NCBI GenBank assembly: GCA_964423095.1
Contig: CAYRDI010000019.1
Coordinates: 1-34,938, forward strand
Length of the DNA stretch: 34,938 bases
Direction: 5' to 3'
Source: Micavibrio_A sp964423095
GTDB taxonomy: Bacteria > Pseudomonadota > Alphaproteobacteria > Micavibrionales > Micavibrionaceae
The notes under the pieces were generated by a model that saw only the letters and a list, made by a program, of their open reading frames with translations, was not told the DNA's origin and searched no databases. Shown piece by piece: positions 8,618 to 16,885 of this stretch. The position numbers and the translations under genes were made by a program. Position 1 is the stretch's first letter. Each line of letters starts with the position of its first letter.

Positions 8618-9361
8618 ATGGAAAAGACCGAAGAAGGCAAAGGGGAACGGATCGCGAAGCGCATGGCGCGGGCGGGGCTATGTTCGCGCCGCGATGCCGA
8701 AAAATGGGTGGCGGAGGGCCGCGTGAAGCTCAACGGGCGCATCCTGACCTCCCCTGCGACGGTGGTGACCCCCGATGATACGGTGGAGGTGGATGGCCAA
8801 AAACTGCGCGCCAAGGAACCCACGCGCCTGTTTTTATACCACAAGCCCAAGGGGCTGGTGACGACTGCGCGGGACGAAAAGGGCCGCCAGACCCTGTTTG
8901 ACACCCTGCCCAAAAGCCTGCCGCGGGTGGTGAGTGTCGGGCGGCTCGACATCAACACCGAAGGGCTTTTGCTGCTGACCAACGACGGCGAGCTATCGCG
9001 CTATCTGGAACTTCCCTCAACGGGCTGGAAACGCACCTATCGCGTTCGTGCCTTTGGCCGCGTCAGCCAAGAACAGCTCGACCGGCTGCAAAAGGGCCTT
9101 CGCTGGAAAGGGGTGCAATATGGCCCGATCGAAGCGAAGTTGGAGAGCAAGCAGGGCGGGAATGTCTGGATTGAAATCAGTATTGCCGAAGGTAAAAACC
9201 GCGAGGTGCGCAATGTCATGGAATCGCTCGAACTGGCCGTCAACCGGCTGATCCGTACCTCTTATGGTCCCTTCCACCTTGGCAAGATGCCGCGCAGCGG
9301 GGTTTTGGAAATCCGCGGGCAGGCCTTGATGGAAGCCATTCCAGGGTATTTCAAACGATGA
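8618..9361 (+). CDS. rluB: 23S rRNA pseudouridine synthase, RluB/RsuA family
   Basis: RsuA/RluB-family enzymes isomerise a uridine to pseudouridine in ribosomal RNA; the RluB branch acts near position 2605 of 23S rRNA. Residues ~10-60 are an S4 RNA-binding domain (RIAKRMARAGLCSRRDAEKWVAEGRVKLNG). The catalytic domain contains Asp111 in GRLDINTEGLLLLTND, the conserved catalytic aspartate, followed by KTYRV-type and GKNREVRNVMESL motifs. The family is firm; RluB versus RluE/RluF/RsuA specificity rests on overall resemblance. AAGG at 8606-8609 is the likely ribosome-binding site for ATG 8618. The TGA overlaps the rsmD start (ATGA), so rsmD is translationally coupled and the two form an rRNA modification operon. 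Confidence 0.9.
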   Translation: MEKTEEGKGERIAKRMARAGLCSRRDAEKWVAEGRVKLNGRILTSPATVVTPDDTVEVDGQKLRAKEPTRLFLYHKPKGLVTTARDEKGRQTLFDTLPKSLPRVVSVGRLDINTEGLLLLTNDGELSRYLELPSTGWKRTYRVRAFGRVSQEQLDRLQKGLRWKGVQYGPIEAKLESKQGGNVWIEISIAEGKNREVRNVMESLELAVNRLIRTSYGPFHLGKMPRSGVLEIRGQALMEAIPGYFKR

Positions 9362-9912
9362 GGATTACGGGCGGTATTTATGGCGGGCGGGTGCTGGAAT
9401 CTCCCAAAGACCGTACCATCCGGCCCACGTCGGACAAGGTGCGCCAAGCCGTCTTCAATATCCTGAATGCCCGCGGCCTTGTGCAGGATGCGGTTGTTCT
9501 GGATGCGTTTTGCGGGACGGGGGCGCTGGGGATCGAGGCGTTATCGTGGGGGGCTTTATGCTGCACCTTTATGGACAGGAATGGCGGATCTCTGGGCTTG
9601 GCGAAGAAAAATTTTGCTGCACTCAAAATCGATGTGAAACATTCTTTCGTATTGAAAGATGCCGCGAAACCGGGACGGAATCCACACCCCGAAAATGCTG
9701 CAACCCTGGTGTTTCTCGATCCGCCCTATAAACAGGACTTGATCGCCCAATCTTTGCCGGTTCTGGTGCGTGAAGGCTGGGTGCGGCCCGATGCCCATAT
9801 CCTCTTGGAATGCGAAAAGACGTTTGACCCGGCAACTATGGCGGATTGCATGGTTTTGATGGAACGTCATTACGGGGATACGCGGATCGCTCTGGTACAA
9901 CGACGCGGATAA
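9358..9912 (+). CDS. rsmD: 16S rRNA (guanine966-N2)-methyltransferase
   Basis: RsmD methylates N2 of G966 in the 30S subunit using S-adenosylmethionine. The 184-residue protein has the family opening MRITGGIYGGR, the RPTSDKVRQAVFNIL segment (22-36), SAM motif I VLDAFCGTGALGIEALSWGA (48-67), and the catalytic DPPY at 121-124. It ends with the usual short strand pair. The start overlaps the rluB stop by four bases (ATGA). The next gene, a 67-residue membrane protein, begins 14 bases after the stop, so the operon may continue. Confidence 0.94.
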   Translation: MRITGGIYGGRVLESPKDRTIRPTSDKVRQAVFNILNARGLVQDAVVLDAFCGTGALGIEALSWGALCCTFMDRNGGSLGLAKKNFAALKIDVKHSFVLKDAAKPGRNPHPENAATLVFLDPPYKQDLIAQSLPVLVREGWVRPDAHILLECEKTFDPATMADCMVLMERHYGDTRIALVQRRG

Positions 9913-9926
9913 GGATAAAAAGAATC

Positions 9927-10130
9927 ATGATTTATCTGTTCGGCATTGCCGGTTTTATCCTTGGTTTTATTGGAGGCTTATTTGTGATTGCCCTGTTTTT
10001 AAAAGGGTATTCCGCAAAACAGTTGACGCGGGATAAATCGCTACGCTGGACGTACGGTCTGGCGGTCTGGCTGTTCGGTGCGCTGGGAGCTGGTGCTGGT
10101 GTCTGGGTCTATGAACGGTCATTTTTCTAA
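9927..10130 (+). CDS. Small membrane protein, 67 residues, unknown function
   Basis: I chose ATG 9927 because AAGGA (9911-9915) is correctly placed before it; the longer frame from 9846 would overlap rsmD. Two hydrophobic helices are visible. The first, at residues 1-26, is glycine-rich (IYLFGIAGFILGFIGGLFVIALFL). The second, at about 45-63 (YGLAVWLFGALGAGAGVWVY), follows a basic loop (KQLTRDKSLRW). It probably sits in the inner membrane with a short loop. The gene lies 14 bases after rsmD and 12 bases before the cytochrome b561-YceI gene, so it is probably co-transcribed with them. I recognise no family. Confidence 0.7.
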   Translation: MIYLFGIAGFILGFIGGLFVIALFLKGYSAKQLTRDKSLRWTYGLAVWLFGALGAGAGVWVYERSFF

Positions 10131-10142
10131 AGGGAGTTACGA

Positions 10143-11330
10143 ATGGACATCAAAAATACAGAAGAACAATATGGCGCGCTGGCCAAGTTTTTTCACTGGG
10201 CGATCGCCGTCCTGATTCTGGGGCTGCTGCCGATGGGGATGCTTTTGGAATCGCTCGGCAATTCCCCGGTGAAACTGCAGGTTATTATGATGCACAAATC
10301 TTTTGGCCTGCTCGTCTTCTTTTTGGGGTTGGGGCGGATCATCTGGCGGTTCGTATCCCCGCCGCCGGATCATCTGGAAAACCGCCAGCATTGGGAAACC
10401 ACGCTCGCGGGGGCCGCGCATTTCTGGCTCTATGTCTGCATCATCGGCATGCCGCTCTCGGGGTGGTTAATGTCGAATGCGGGGCAATATCCGGTGCCGT
10501 TCTTCGGGATCGAAATGCCTGCGCTCATCGGTAAAAATCCCGAAATGGGGCATTTGTTCCGCACCGTGCACGGGATTTTGGGCAATACGCTGTTGTTCGT
10601 TCTGGCTCTTCACATTGCAGGTGCCTTGAAACACCATATCATCGATAAGGATGTGACCTTGCAACGGATGATGGCGTACCGGCCGGGATGGTTGCTACCG
10701 GGGTTGGTCATTGCGGTGGCTGGTCTTTCCTATGCCGTGAGCGGCTATGCGATCGTTTTCGGCGAAGAGGACGAGGATCGTCCGGCCCCAGCCGTGCAGC
10801 AATCGGCCCCAGAAGTTTCCACGCAAGGCCTGCCCGAACATGGCTGGGCGATTATTCCGGCGCAAAGCAAGTTGCAGTTTCAGGCCGTTCTTTACAACGA
10901 GCCCTTTACCGCCACGCTGGATGATTTTAACGGCACGATTGTTTTCGATCCGGACGATCTGGAGAATGCCAAGGCGGATATTACGGTCAATATGGACAAG
11001 ATCGGCTCCGGCGATACCAGCCGCGATGAAAACATGAAGGGGGCGGAGTGGTTCGATGTGTCCCAATTTCCGCAAAGCCGTTTTGTATCGACCAAGTTTG
11101 AAAAGGGTGATGCGAACAATTATGTCGCCATCGGGGATATTACCATCCACGGCGTGACGATGCCGCTCATCATTCCTTTCACGCTGGACGTGAATGGAAA
11201 AAACGCCCACATGATCGGGAAATTCAGTTTGGACCGCACGCATTTTGGTGTGGGTACCGGCCAGTGGGAAGACGAAAAGACGGTCGCGCGCAATATCGAC
11301 GTGGCCATCGACCTCGCCGTCCGCCAGTGA
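10143..11330 (+). CDS. Cytochrome b561 - YceI fusion protein
   Basis: Residues ~8-205 are a prokaryotic cytochrome b561 domain with several hydrophobic helices. Candidate heme ligands are His18 (KFFHW), His51 (MMHKSFG), His143 (TVHGILG) and His157 (LALHIAG). The b561 domain is followed by another membrane span (~183-205) and an acidic/Pro linker (EEDEDRPAPA). Residues ~233-395 are a YceI lipocalin-like domain (AIIPAQSKLQFQA, FNGTIVFDPDDLENAK, KGAEWFDVSQFPQSRF, FSLDRTHFGVG), a fold that binds isoprenoid/quinone-like lipids in the periplasm. Fusing a membrane electron carrier to a lipid-binding domain suggests redox chemistry on a quinone-like ligand; this is inference. AAGGGAG just before ATG 10143 is a good ribosome-binding site. 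YceI and b561 genes are often neighbours, and here they are one 395-residue chain. Confidence 0.88.
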   Translation: MDIKNTEEQYGALAKFFHWAIAVLILGLLPMGMLLESLGNSPVKLQVIMMHKSFGLLVFFLGLGRIIWRFVSPPPDHLENRQHWETTLAGAAHFWLYVCIIGMPLSGWLMSNAGQYPVPFFGIEMPALIGKNPEMGHLFRTVHGILGNTLLFVLALHIAGALKHHIIDKDVTLQRMMAYRPGWLLPGLVIAVAGLSYAVSGYAIVFGEEDEDRPAPAVQQSAPEVSTQGLPEHGWAIIPAQSKLQFQAVLYNEPFTATLDDFNGTIVFDPDDLENAKADITVNMDKIGSGDTSRDENMKGAEWFDVSQFPQSRFVSTKFEKGDANNYVAIGDITIHGVTMPLIIPFTLDVNGKNAHMIGKFSLDRTHFGVGTGQWEDEKTVARNIDVAIDLAVRQ

Positions 11331-11396
11331 TGCGCCCGTAAAAGCCCAAGAAAGAGGCTATCCATATCGCAACCGATCGGGTAAGCTCTTGGCATA

Positions 11397-12065
11397 ATGA
11401 GAACGCTTTACCATGTCTGGTTGCATCCTTTCTCCCGTAAAGTGCGTTTGGCACTCGCGGAGAAGAAGCTGGAATTCGAACTGCAGATCGAAAAAATCTG
11501 GGAACGGCGCACGGCTTTTTTGGCGATGAACCCGGCGGGCGACGTACCCGTTCTGGTGGAACAGGACGGGACGGTTCTGGCCAATTCGCAAGTGATTTGC
11601 GAGTATCTCGAAGAAGTCTATCCGGATGTCAATCTTTTGGGCCGTGACCCCATCCAGCGCGCGGAAACGCGCCGTCTTGTCGGATGGTTCGATGTGAAAT
11701 TCAACCGTGAGGTGACGGACAACCTCGTCGGCGAAAAGCTGATGAAACGGTTTTTAAAACTGGGCGAACCGCACGGCCCGTCCATTCGCGCTGGCCACGC
11801 CAACATTCATTACCATCTGGATTATATCGGTTTCCTTTGTGAAAAGCGCAAATGGCTGGCCGGGGAGAATTTCAGCCTCGCTGATATTGCGGCGGCGGCG
11901 CATCTTTCTTCCATCGATTATATCGGCGATGTGCCGTGGGACGAACACCACCATGCGCGCGATTGGTATGCGCGGGTGAAATCGCGCCCCGCGTTCAAAT
12001 CGCTGCTCGAAGACCGCATTCCCGGCTTTACGCCCGTTGACCACTACGAAAATGTGGATTTTTAA
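11397..12065 (+). CDS. fzlA: GST-fold protein, probable FtsZ-binding FzlA
   Basis: A 222-residue protein with a thioredoxin-like N-terminal domain (RTLYHVWLHPFSRKVRLALAEK, NPAGDVPVLVE, ANSQVICEYLEE) and an all-helical C-terminal domain with the N-capping-box region GENFSLADIAAAAHLSS. The N-terminal active-site position reads HPFSRK, which lacks the cysteine seen in many GSTs. In alphaproteobacteria, FzlA is a GST-like protein that binds FtsZ filaments and promotes division. Its members keep a short conserved tail, and the tail here (PGFTPVDHYENVDF) matches what I recall. The alternative is a generic SspA/GST-family protein. No strong Shine-Dalgarno precedes ATG 11397. It lies 66 bases after the b561-YceI gene. 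Confidence 0.65.
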   Translation: MRTLYHVWLHPFSRKVRLALAEKKLEFELQIEKIWERRTAFLAMNPAGDVPVLVEQDGTVLANSQVICEYLEEVYPDVNLLGRDPIQRAETRRLVGWFDVKFNREVTDNLVGEKLMKRFLKLGEPHGPSIRAGHANIHYHLDYIGFLCEKRKWLAGENFSLADIAAAAHLSSIDYIGDVPWDEHHHARDWYARVKSRPAFKSLLEDRIPGFTPVDHYENVDF

Positions 12066-12129
12066 AAACGAACGAACGTCCTTGAACCGGACAAAAGAAT
12101 AACAAAAAGCTGAATAGGCGGGTGAATAA

Positions 12130-13056
12130 TTGGTTCAGGAAAAGAAGCTATTCTGTTTCGGGTATGGCTATACCTGTGACTATCTTGCGCATGAATTAAT
12201 GCGGCAGGGCGGGTGGTCTGTCGGCGGCACGACGCGCGATCTGGAAAAGCGCAGCCTGCTCCGATCCAAGGGCGTCAAAGCCCATCTTTTTGATTACGAA
12301 CACCCCCTCGGCGATCCTTTCTTTATTCTCAACGGCACCACCCATCTTTTGATTTCCACGCCCCCCGACGATACCGGCGATCCCACCTTTATGATGCATG
12401 CCGAGGATATTATCCGTATTCCGAGCCTGGAATGGGTCGGGTATCTTTCAACAACCGGCGTGTATGGCGACCGCGACGGCGGCGTGGTCACGGAAAGTTC
12501 CGAAATCCGTCCCAGCAACAAACGCGGATCGCGCCGGGCACGGGCCGAAGAAGAATGGTATTCGTTGTTCCAGCATTACAACTTACCGCTCCATATTTTC
12601 CGTCTTTCGGGGATTTACGGGCCGGGCCGTTCGGCCCTGGATTCCGTGCGTGCCGGTGTTGCCCGACGCATCAACAAGCCGGGGCAGGTGTTCAACCGCA
12701 TCCATGTCGAAGACATCGTGCAGGTTTTGATGGCCTCCATGGCGCGGCCCAATCCCGGCGCCGCCTATAACCTTGCGGATGACGATCCGGTGCCAAGCTG
12801 GGAAGTGATTACCTATGCCTGTGAAGTCTTGGGGATCGCTCCGCCACCGATGATTCCCTATAACGAGGCCGATATGGCACCGATTGCGCGGAGTTTTTAT
12901 GCGGATAACAAACGCGTGGCCAATATGCGCATCAAGGAAGAGCTGGGCGTTGCGCTGAAGTATCCGGATTACAAAGCGGGAATCGATGCCTGTCTTCGTG
13001 CCGAGCAAACGATGCAAAGCGAAGGGTTTCTTCCCGTTCAATCATCCGAGGCTTAA
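12130..13056 (+). CDS. Atypical SDR / NAD-dependent epimerase-like protein (YeeZ-like)
   Basis: A Rossmann-fold protein of 308 residues with the nucleotide-binding turn FCFGYGYTCDYLAHEL near the N-terminus and the strands HLLISTPP and GYLSTTGVYGDRDGG. The signature is the atypical-SDR kind, with Tyr of GVYGDR and no classical YxxxK pair. Later motifs FRLSGIYGPGRSALD and RIHVEDIVQVL are typical of the epimerase branch. Such YeeZ-like proteins lack a known substrate. The first usable codon after an in-frame TAA (12127-12129) is TTG 12130, with the purine-rich GGCGGGTG just upstream, so I take TTG as the start. The stop codon lies inside a hairpin with a T-run, taken as its terminator. Confidence 0.8.
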   Translation: MVQEKKLFCFGYGYTCDYLAHELMRQGGWSVGGTTRDLEKRSLLRSKGVKAHLFDYEHPLGDPFFILNGTTHLLISTPPDDTGDPTFMMHAEDIIRIPSLEWVGYLSTTGVYGDRDGGVVTESSEIRPSNKRGSRRARAEEEWYSLFQHYNLPLHIFRLSGIYGPGRSALDSVRAGVARRINKPGQVFNRIHVEDIVQVLMASMARPNPGAAYNLADDDPVPSWEVITYACEVLGIAPPPMIPYNEADMAPIARSFYADNKRVANMRIKEELGVALKYPDYKAGIDACLRAEQTMQSEGFLPVQSSEA

Positions 13057-13075
13057 GTTTCTTAAGCCTTTTCTT
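13049..13075 (+). terminator. Probable intrinsic terminator after the SDR gene
   Basis: A 9-bp perfect stem (AGGCTTAAG / CTTAAGCCT) with a TTT loop is followed by TTTCTT. The left arm overlaps the SDR stop codon (13054-13056). The stem has few GC pairs, so efficiency is uncertain. Confidence 0.55.
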
Positions 13076-13110
13076 ATATCCGAGCGGCCCCGCCATATAT
13101 TCTGGTTAAT

Positions 13111-13140
13111 TTGACGTTACTTTTTCAAACCCGTTACCAT
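13111..13140 (+). promoter_or_regulatory. Sigma-70-like promoter for the 120-residue orphan
   Basis: TTGACG (13111-13116) and TACCAT (13135-13140) are separated by 18 bases. Transcription would begin near 13147, leaving a short leader that carries the GGGAGG ribosome-binding site at 13155-13160. Confidence 0.45.
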
Positions 13141-13165
13141 AAAGAATATGGAGCGGGAGGGTGGT

Positions 13166-13528
13166 ATGAAATTCAATCAACGTCAAAAGGAAGACAGGCT
13201 TGTTTCTTTCGGTCAGTGTCAGCACATTGCCGGTTTGATCGAAGGATATCCGGGTCTTTCCGTGATAGGGCTTGAACATACGCGCGATGAAAAGGGGCTG
13301 GATATTATTCTGGGCCTTGATGGTCGGACATCCTCTTGTGACCGCATGTTTCGTGTGGGTGTAACCGATTTTTTACAAACCCATGAATGGTGCCAGATAC
13401 GGGCGCAAAAGCTGGCCCATGAATCACAAAAAATTCTAAAAGAAATATCGGATCTTTTGAATCCTGTAATGCCGATTGTGTACGCGCATGGCGCGTTGCA
13501 AGCCGGAACCTTCCAGCTTTCGCGATAG
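13166..13528 (+). CDS. Unknown small soluble protein, 120 residues
   Basis: No family recognised. ATG 13166 is preferred over ATG 13148 because GGGAGG (13155-13160) lies five bases before it. The protein is soluble with no signal peptide. It has a central alpha/beta-looking stretch (LSVIGLEHTRDEKGLDIILGLDGRT) and three cysteines (QCQH, SSCDR, EWCQ). A helical segment, about 78-100, is followed by a Pro-rich turn. It stands alone on the plus strand, with its own promoter and the SDR terminator in front, and converges on the Hsp70-like gene 12 bases away. Confidence 0.65.
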   Translation: MKFNQRQKEDRLVSFGQCQHIAGLIEGYPGLSVIGLEHTRDEKGLDIILGLDGRTSSCDRMFRVGVTDFLQTHEWCQIRAQKLAHESQKILKEISDLLNPVMPIVYAHGALQAGTFQLSR

Positions 13529-13540
13529 ATTTCAAAATTT

Positions 13541-14803
13541 TTAAAAAATGTTGTCTGCACGATAGGCGAGGCCGAGCCCAACGCTGTCTAGTTTGTTACC
13601 CACCGAAAAAGAAGATGCGGGAAAGCGTTTTTTCACCATATCATTGATGACGGGCAGTTCCGTCGATCCACCCGTCAATATCACGAGACCGATCTGTTCT
13701 TCTTTTACCTGTGCCCTCGCCAGACATTCGCCAATGGCGCGGTTGATGGAATCGACATCCTGCGCGATGGAAGTTTCAAAATCCTGCCGCGAAAGGTTTA
13801 AGTTAAAATCAAGATCATCAAAACGTGCGGCGTATTCCGTATGATCGGTTAATGCGATCTTTGTTTTTTCAACCTCGCCCAGAAAGGCATGGCCGAGATG
13901 GTTTTCCTGAAGCTTCAAAAGCCGGTTCAGCTTTTGCGGGGCAAGCGTACATGTCAGGATATCGCGGGTTTCTATGATGGATTTTTTTGTTTGCGCAAAA
14001 TTGACGAGCGCCCAGTCCGATAGCTGAAAATAAACACCCGAAGGCATCGGGTGGCGTTTTTCTTTATCAAATATGTCGAGATAGTGTGATCCCATGCCGA
14101 GTTCCGGCATGAAGTTTTGCAAGCTCAGCCGTGCATCGAATGTCGTGCCGCCAATCCGGACGCCGGATGTAGACAGGATATCATCGGACCGGTCTTTTTT
14201 ATCCAGTTTGTCTTTGGAAAGACGAATCACGGTAAAGTCTGACGTTCCGCCGCCGAGGTCAACGACCAGAGAAAGTTTTTCTTCATTGATATTTTGTTCG
14301 TGGGCAAAGGCCGCTGCGATGGGTTCAAACAAAAAGGCTGTATGTTTAAAACCTGCGTCTTTTGCGACCTCCTCCAGAACGGATTCCGATTTCCGGTCTG
14401 CCTGAGCATCATTGTCATGAAAATGAACGGGACGGCCCAGAACAACAGAGTCGATGGCCCCGCCCGTATGTTCTTCGGCACTTTCCTTTAAATGGATTAA
14501 AAAGGTTTTCAGGATTTCCCGAAAGGTAACGGATTTATTACCGATCAGAGTCCGTTCTTCCATCAACGATGTGCCGAGTATTTTTTTAAGGCCGCGCATA
14601 AAACGGCCTTCTTCCCCCTCGGTGTAGGCATAGATTGCGGCGCGCCCGAACACAGGTGCTTTTCCTTTTTGGAAAAACATTGCGCTGGGTAATGTTGTTT
14701 TATCGTCTTCGAGCCGGACAAGCCTCTTTCCTTTTTTATCCGTGACAGAGACGGTGGAATTGGACGTGCCGAAATCTATTCCGCAAGCAGTAACGCCTGA
14801 CAT
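13541..14803 (-). CDS. Hsp70-family ATPase lacking a substrate-binding domain (YegD-like)
   Basis: A 420-residue actin/Hsp70-fold ATPase. Phosphate 1 loop GIDFGTSNSTVSV is at residues 8-20, FEPIAAAFAHE and VVDLGGGTSDFTVIRL (phosphate 2) are near residues 160-200, and the adenosine motif VILTGGSTELPVIND is near 375. The length covers only the ATPase domain, so the C-terminal peptide-binding domain of DnaK is absent, as in E. coli YegD. Its client is unknown. The gene lies 27 bases downstream of a PAS histidine kinase on the same strand, with AAGGAT before ATG 14803, so the two are probably one operon. Its base composition is lower in GC than the surrounding genes. Confidence 0.88.
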   Translation of the reverse strand: MSGVTACGIDFGTSNSTVSVTDKKGKRLVRLEDDKTTLPSAMFFQKGKAPVFGRAAIYAYTEGEEGRFMRGLKKILGTSLMEERTLIGNKSVTFREILKTFLIHLKESAEEHTGGAIDSVVLGRPVHFHDNDAQADRKSESVLEEVAKDAGFKHTAFLFEPIAAAFAHEQNINEEKLSLVVDLGGGTSDFTVIRLSKDKLDKKDRSDDILSTSGVRIGGTTFDARLSLQNFMPELGMGSHYLDIFDKEKRHPMPSGVYFQLSDWALVNFAQTKKSIIETRDILTCTLAPQKLNRLLKLQENHLGHAFLGEVEKTKIALTDHTEYAARFDDLDFNLNLSRQDFETSIAQDVDSINRAIGECLARAQVKEEQIGLVILTGGSTELPVINDMVKKRFPASSFSVGNKLDSVGLGLAYRADNIF

Positions 14804-14830
14804 CGAATTTATCCTTAAAAAGAAGCTTTG

Positions 14831-16741
14831 TTATTTTGCTGTATACGATGTAACGGGCAAACGGATGGTTACGGTCGTGCCGACATCAACCTGCGATTCA
14901 ATGTGGATGGCCCCGCCATGTAGTTCGGCGAGTTCCTTGGTGATTGAAAGGCCAAGGCCCGATCCTTCATGGCTGCGCGTATATTGATTGGCCGCCTGTT
15001 CGAACGGGTTGGTGATGGTGCCAAGCTTATGGGCGGGGATGCCGATTCCATGGTCTTTCACACGCAAATAGACAAACTCTTTTTTGGCGGCGCACTCTAC
15101 TTCGATTCGTGAATTGGGGTGCGAAAATTTTACGGCGTTGGATAGAAGGTTCAAGGTCATCTGCATGACGGCGCGCCGGTCGGCCACGATACGCAGATTT
15201 TCATCACTGATCTTGACGTCGATTTTGATGCCCGTATCCACCGCTTTTCCTTCGATCATGTGGACGGCAAGGCGGACGACCTTGGAGATATTCAGTTCTT
15301 CCAGATCGAGTTCGTATTTTCCGGCTTCGATCTTCGACATGTCCAGAATATCGGTGATCAGATCGAGCAGATGTTCGCCGCTTTCACGAATACCTTTGAT
15401 ATAATCGAGGTAGCGGTCATTGCCGATGGGGCCGAGCAGTTGTTGCTGCATCATTTCCGAAAAGCCGATGATGGCGTTTAAGGGTGTGCGGAGCTCATGG
15501 CTCATATTGGCCAGAAATTGCGATTTGGCGGCGTAGGCGCGTTCGGCCGATTCTTTTGCCTCGCGCAGGGCGAGTTCATGCTGCATGGCTTGCGTCACAT
15601 CCTGCATAATGCCGTAAAGGCCCGTGACATCGCCGGTTGAATCGACCTCGCACCGTCCCTGACAACGGACATGCCGGGTTTCGCCGGTGGGTGTGATCAC
15701 ACGAAAATCGATTTCGTGGTCCGCCTGTTCGATGATGGCGCGCTGGAATACCTGTTCCATCCGGTCGGCATCGCGGCGGTGGAGCATGGCGTTAACGCTG
15801 TTCAGCGTGGGGATAAAGCGTCCGCGCTGAACGCCGAAAATGCGGTATATTTCATCGGAAAAATTCAATTCTTCATTCCCGATCCGCCAATACCAATGCC
15901 CCATCTTGCCGATGGCTTCTGCTTCGAGAAGTTGTTGTTCGCGGCGGAGCAAGGCCTGTTCATGCTTTTTCGCGGCTGTGATGTCGCGTCCCGCCCCGTA
16001 AAGTTTTCCTTCGGCCTTTTTGTGTTTCCACTGCATCCAGAAGCTGCGTGCTTCGTTGGAAACTAGCCGGCATTCAAAATCGATGATCGTGGTATCAGCG
16101 GCATCGTCACGCAGCAGCGTTTGCATGGCACTGCGCACGGCGGCCCTGTCATCGGGGTGAACCAGATCCAGGAAGGTGCGGTTGGAAATGTCTTCTGCCG
16201 TAAAGCCCAGAAGATCCGAAAAGATCGTATTCACGCTTTCGAATGTTCCATCCGAGCGGGCGATGGTCAAAAGATCACTGCCCAGTTCGACAAAATGATG
16301 CAGGTCTCCACCCTGCATCGCATCGCCGCGATTAATGATGGTTTCAATGTCCCGCGCAAAATCCGTATCTTCGGGAAGCGCGGAGGCGATGACATAGCGT
16401 TGTCCGTTCCCGGCCTTGACCAGATCGAATTGCAAAGCCGTTTGTGCGCCGGTGTTGATGAAAACCACTTCGTGCAGGCCGCTGCGCAGGGCCGCAAACA
16501 GATCATCGTCGGCCAGGAGCAGGGATGAATGGCGGAAAACATCCTCGGGATCGCAAAATTCCATGACGGTGCGGATATTCACATCGGTAAGGCCCGTACC
16601 CGCAAGCGATATCAGAGAGTCATTTGCAAAGAGAACCCGTCCGTCCAGCGCGAACACCAGCCGCGCCGCTTCCGCCTGTTCGGCGGTGTGGCTTTCGGTG
16701 CGCATGGGCGCGTTTATTTTCAAAGGACGGCTGACAGACAT
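14831..16741 (-). CDS. Hybrid-lacking multi-PAS sensor histidine kinase
   Basis: A 636-residue soluble sensor with no clear membrane span. A PAS-like segment (~20-120) is followed by a canonical PAS domain (~140-255; GFTAEDISNRTFLDLVHPDDR...GRDITAAKKHE) and another PAS domain (~270-390; GHWYWRIG...GIMQDVTQAM). The HisKA box has the phosphorylated His415 in NMSHELRTPLNAIIGFSEMM. The ATPase region has the N box NLLSNAVKFSH, G1 DHGIGIP, F box NPFEQ and G2 GSGLGLSITKEL. The kinase half resembles PleC/DivJ-type enzymes common in alphaproteobacteria. There is no receiver domain and no adjacent response regulator, so it is an orphan kinase. The downstream Hsp70-like gene is 27 bases away. No obvious Shine-Dalgarno precedes ATG 16741. 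Confidence 0.93.
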   Translation of the reverse strand: MSVSRPLKINAPMRTESHTAEQAEAARLVFALDGRVLFANDSLISLAGTGLTDVNIRTVMEFCDPEDVFRHSSLLLADDDLFAALRSGLHEVVFINTGAQTALQFDLVKAGNGQRYVIASALPEDTDFARDIETIINRGDAMQGGDLHHFVELGSDLLTIARSDGTFESVNTIFSDLLGFTAEDISNRTFLDLVHPDDRAAVRSAMQTLLRDDAADTTIIDFECRLVSNEARSFWMQWKHKKAEGKLYGAGRDITAAKKHEQALLRREQQLLEAEAIGKMGHWYWRIGNEELNFSDEIYRIFGVQRGRFIPTLNSVNAMLHRRDADRMEQVFQRAIIEQADHEIDFRVITPTGETRHVRCQGRCEVDSTGDVTGLYGIMQDVTQAMQHELALREAKESAERAYAAKSQFLANMSHELRTPLNAIIGFSEMMQQQLLGPIGNDRYLDYIKGIRESGEHLLDLITDILDMSKIEAGKYELDLEELNISKVVRLAVHMIEGKAVDTGIKIDVKISDENLRIVADRRAVMQMTLNLLSNAVKFSHPNSRIEVECAAKKEFVYLRVKDHGIGIPAHKLGTITNPFEQAANQYTRSHEGSGLGLSITKELAELHGGAIHIESQVDVGTTVTIRLPVTSYTAK

Positions 16742-16829
16742 GATGAAAAGACTGTTTGGAAAGAATATCCGTTTAAAGTTTACGCCGAATCACACCCTTT
16801 TTCATAGCACAAAATGGAAGAAAACGGCG

Positions 16830-16860
16830 AAAAAACCCCGGCGCGGTCACCGCGCCGGGG
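16830..16860 (-). terminator. Strong intrinsic terminator of the scsB-redoxin operon
   Basis: Perfect inverted repeat CCCCGGCGCGGT / ACCGCGCCGGGG (16836-16860) with a tiny loop. Read on the minus strand, it is followed directly by six T (16835-16830). It lies 25 bases beyond the redoxin stop. Confidence 0.92.
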
Positions 16861-16885
16861 TTGAGAAAAAGCCGTTTATCGGAGA

